Positions 62,368-64,000 of a DNA stretch of 64,000 nucleotides are shown piece by piece (position 1 is the stretch's first letter; the number at the start of each line of letters is the position of its first letter). The position numbers were made by a program, and so were the translations under genes. This stretch comes from Lachnospiraceae bacterium Marseille-Q4251. Its GTDB lineage: Bacteria; Bacillota; Clostridia; Lachnospirales; Lachnospiraceae. The notes under the pieces are model-generated. The model worked only from the letters and a program-made list of their open reading frames with translations, was not told where the DNA came from and made no database searches. The stretch is from the NCBI GenBank assembly GCA_018223435.1, contig JAGTTO010000001.1:310001-374000 (forward strand). Direction: 5' to 3'.

Positions 62368-62472
62368 TCATACGAACGCCGAAAAAGAAAGCGGCAGTCG
62401 GAAAATCCTTGAATCCAAGTTGTTGTTACTCGTGATGCTGTTGTTGTAAATCTTTGTAAAGTAATTTCTCAT
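62368..62472 (-). CDS. 34-residue leader peptide candidate upstream of the ABC exporter
   Basis: The ATG at 62472 has a perfect AAGGAGG site, and a consensus promoter lies 35 bases upstream. The peptide starts MRNYFTKIYNNSITSNNNLD, with six Asn in residues 10-18, and ends LSFSAFV. A second reading frame stays open across its stop for about 20 codons (FPTAAFFFGVRM). A terminator follows, then the exporter genes. The layout matches a translated attenuator such as bmrB before bmrCD. A stand-alone small protein remains possible. Confidence 0.6.
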   Translation of the reverse strand: MRNYFTKIYNNSITSNNNLDSRIFRLPLSFSAFV

Positions 62473-62506
62473 GGTACTGCCTCCTTTCTTTTTTATTCTG
62501 TTATTC

Positions 62507-62535
62507 AGTATATGGGCAATTACTTTGTCTGTCAA
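62507..62535 (-). promoter_or_regulatory. promoter of the leader ORF and exporter
   Basis: TTGACA (62530-62535) and TATACT (62507-62512) on the minus strand, spacer 17. Confidence 0.82.
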
Positions 62536-62556
62536 GCTATTTTTCAGACAAATTTT

Positions 62557-64000
62557 CTACTCTTCTGATATTACATAGCCGGCCAGGTTATAAGCATGGT
62601 CAGAAATACGCTCCAGATTGCTGATGATATCCAGGAAGACCACACCGTTGGTGGGCTTGCAGAGCTGCTTGGACAGACGCTCGATGTGCTGTTCACGAAG
62701 CTCCTCTTCCATGTTATCAACCATATCTTCGTATTTTACTACTTTCTTCGCATCCGAGATATCGGAATGTTCTCTGGCTGACATCGCATAGGCGAAGGAG
62801 TTGGTTACGAGACCCATGATGGATTTGAGATCCTGCAGAGCCTGCTCGGAAAATTCGATCTTATCGACTCCCTCTTTTACATCCACCAGCTCGGCGATAT
62901 TTTCCACATGGTCGCCCACTCGCTCGATGTCGCTGACAGAGTAGAACAGGTTGCTGACCACCACATGCTGATCCTCGGTGAGAGGAAGATTGCTGAGCTT
63001 GACGAGATACTCGGTGATGAGTTTTTCCATATTGTTGATGGTTTTCTCCACCTCATAGACCTTGTCGATCTTCTCTTTATCATATGAGAGTGCAGCCTCA
63101 AAAGCCCGGTCCATATTTTCTCGGGTGATCCGTCCCATATGGGCAACCTCATGAATGGCATTCTCGATTGCGAAGGCCGGCTCCTTGAAGATACGGGAAT
63201 CCAGATGCTGCAGAGTAACGGTCTCCTCGTCCTTCTCTTCTTTCTCCTTCTCTGGCTCGTCCTTGATGAAGAAACCGGAAAGCTTTACCAGATAATCGGC
63301 AAAGGGGAACATGAGGATTGTCAGCACCACCTTAAATCCGGTGTGGAAGGTAGCGATACCGGCACTGTTGATGCCGTGGGATGCAACCTCCGGGAACATC
63401 TTAAACAGGATTGTGAAGATCACGGAAAAGACTGTTACACCGATGACGTTGAACAAAAGGTGAATCATAGCTGCTCTCTTCGCCGTACGGTTGGTACCGA
63501 TACTGGAAAGAAGGGCTGTGGAACAGGAACCGATATCAGAACCAAAACTGATAAATACGGCTGCACTGATGCCGACCGCTCCGCTTGATGCAGCCAGGGT
63601 CTGAAGAATACCAACTGCTGCAGAGGAGCTCTGCATGATAACGGTTACGATAAAACCAAGGCCGATACCCAGAAGCGGGTTCGCACCAAAGAGGGCAAAC
63701 AGATCCTTGAAGGCCGGAAGCGTCGTGTAGGATTTGGCCGCATCTCCCATGAAATCCAGACCGATAAACAGAAGTCCAAGACCGATGCAGATCTCACCGA
63801 TGGTCTGCTTTCTTTCCTTCTTGGAAAACATGATAAGAAAAGAACCGATAGCCACGATCAGGGGCGCATACAGGGACGGGGACAGGGTTTTAAAAGTGTC
63901 TCCCAGCTGGCCTAAGGATACGATCCAGGCGGTGATACAGGTACCGATGTTGGCTCCCATGATGGGACCGACTGCCTGGCTTAAGTTCATGAGACCGGCA
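62557..64000 (-). CDS. Na/Pi cotransporter with PhoU-like domain, N-terminus outside window
   Basis: About 480 residues are visible and the frame is open to the right edge (AGLMNLSQAVGPIMG). Membrane part to about residue 240 holds the repeated Na/Pi motif (GPIMGANIGTCITAWIVSLG and VIMQSSSAAVGILQTLA), with QSSS as the substrate site. The C-terminal 200 residues are PhoU-like helices (YSVSDIERVGDHVENIAELV and SNLERISDHAYNLAGYV, ExxD metal motifs). It should take up phosphate with sodium, or regulate phosphate uptake, in the NptA/YjbB family. Confidence 0.93.
   Translation of the reverse strand, partial: AGLMNLSQAVGPIMGANIGTCITAWIVSLGQLGDTFKTLSPSLYAPLIVAIGSFLIMFSKKERKQTIGEICIGLGLLFIGLDFMGDAAKSYTTLPAFKDLFALFGANPLLGIGLGFIVTVIMQSSSAAVGILQTLAASSGAVGISAAVFISFGSDIGSCSTALLSSIGTNRTAKRAAMIHLLFNVIGVTVFSVIFTILFKMFPEVASHGINSAGIATFHTGFKVVLTILMFPFADYLVKLSGFFIKDEPEKEKEEKDEETVTLQHLDSRIFKEPAFAIENAIHEVAHMGRITRENMDRAFEAALSYDKEKIDKVYEVEKTINNMEKLITEYLVKLSNLPLTEDQHVVVSNLFYSVSDIERVGDHVENIAELVDVKEGVDKIEFSEQALQDLKSIMGLVTNSFAYAMSAREHSDISDAKKVVKYEDMVDNMEEELREQHIERLSKQLCKPTNGVVFLDIISNLERISDHAYNLAGYVISEE

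Overview
The window reads as chromosomal DNA of an anaerobic, spore-forming Firmicute, most likely a gut member of the Lachnospiraceae (Blautia/Dorea/Mediterraneibacter-like; genus not resolvable by eye). Reasons: pyruvate formate-lyase with its activase, SufCBDSU without Isc, a short HisG with HisZ, RecU, YlbJ next to CoaD and RsmD, a T-box leader on the trp operon, strong AGGAGG ribosome sites and consensus sigma-A promoters.

Layout. 1-9,800 is an AT-richer accessory stretch: an AlbA_2 protein cut by the window edge, a 35-residue mini-gene, a PIN-domain protein, a three-gene UDP-N-acetyl-L-fucosamine operon (4,6-dehydratase, 2-epimerase, reductase), a NeuD/PglD-type acyltransferase, a GNAT protein overlapping a 49-residue partner, a helix-hairpin-helix ORF whose start codon comes from the end of an IS200/IS605 element, the IS itself (TnpB intact, TnpA broken), and an array of 53-54 bp repeats. 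9,800-18,550 holds a glycine-riboswitch-controlled alanine/glycine symporter divergent from a complete trpEGDCFBA operon behind a tRNA-Trp T-box. 18,550-23,730 is a BMP-family nucleoside ABC importer behind a guanine-type purine riboswitch plus terminator. 23,900-27,400 holds a diguanylate cyclase, an ABC-2 exporter and a decayed AAA-ATPase gene.

27,500-40,600: the sufCBDSU operon with a palindrome just downstream of its promoter, a patatin phospholipase, a P-type metal ATPase with a separate HMA chaperone and a SmtB/ArsR-like operator, pflBA, purC and tRNA-Met. 40,680-47,770: a repeat/hairpin element that overlaps the stop codon of a secreted phosphodiester glycosidase, a small membrane protein, and the operon hisZ-hisG-hisD-hisB-hisIE, in which HisIE carries a degenerate HisF-like N-terminal domain. 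47,770-58,450 is core housekeeping: RecU, two pseudouridine synthases, a YgiQ radical-SAM protein, an rRNA m5C methyltransferase, a small alarmone synthetase, an M23 peptidase, YlbJ, a coiled-coil protein, CoaD and RsmD. 58,480-64,000 has a heterodimeric ABC exporter and a Na/Pi cotransporter cut by the window end.

The most interesting candidate is upstream of the ABC exporter (62,214-62,535): a consensus promoter, a 34-codon Asn-rich ORF with a perfect ribosome site, and an intrinsic terminator, all before the exporter genes. This is the layout of a ribosome-mediated attenuator like bmrB-bmrCD of Bacillus subtilis. All functional statements rest on motif reading without database searches.
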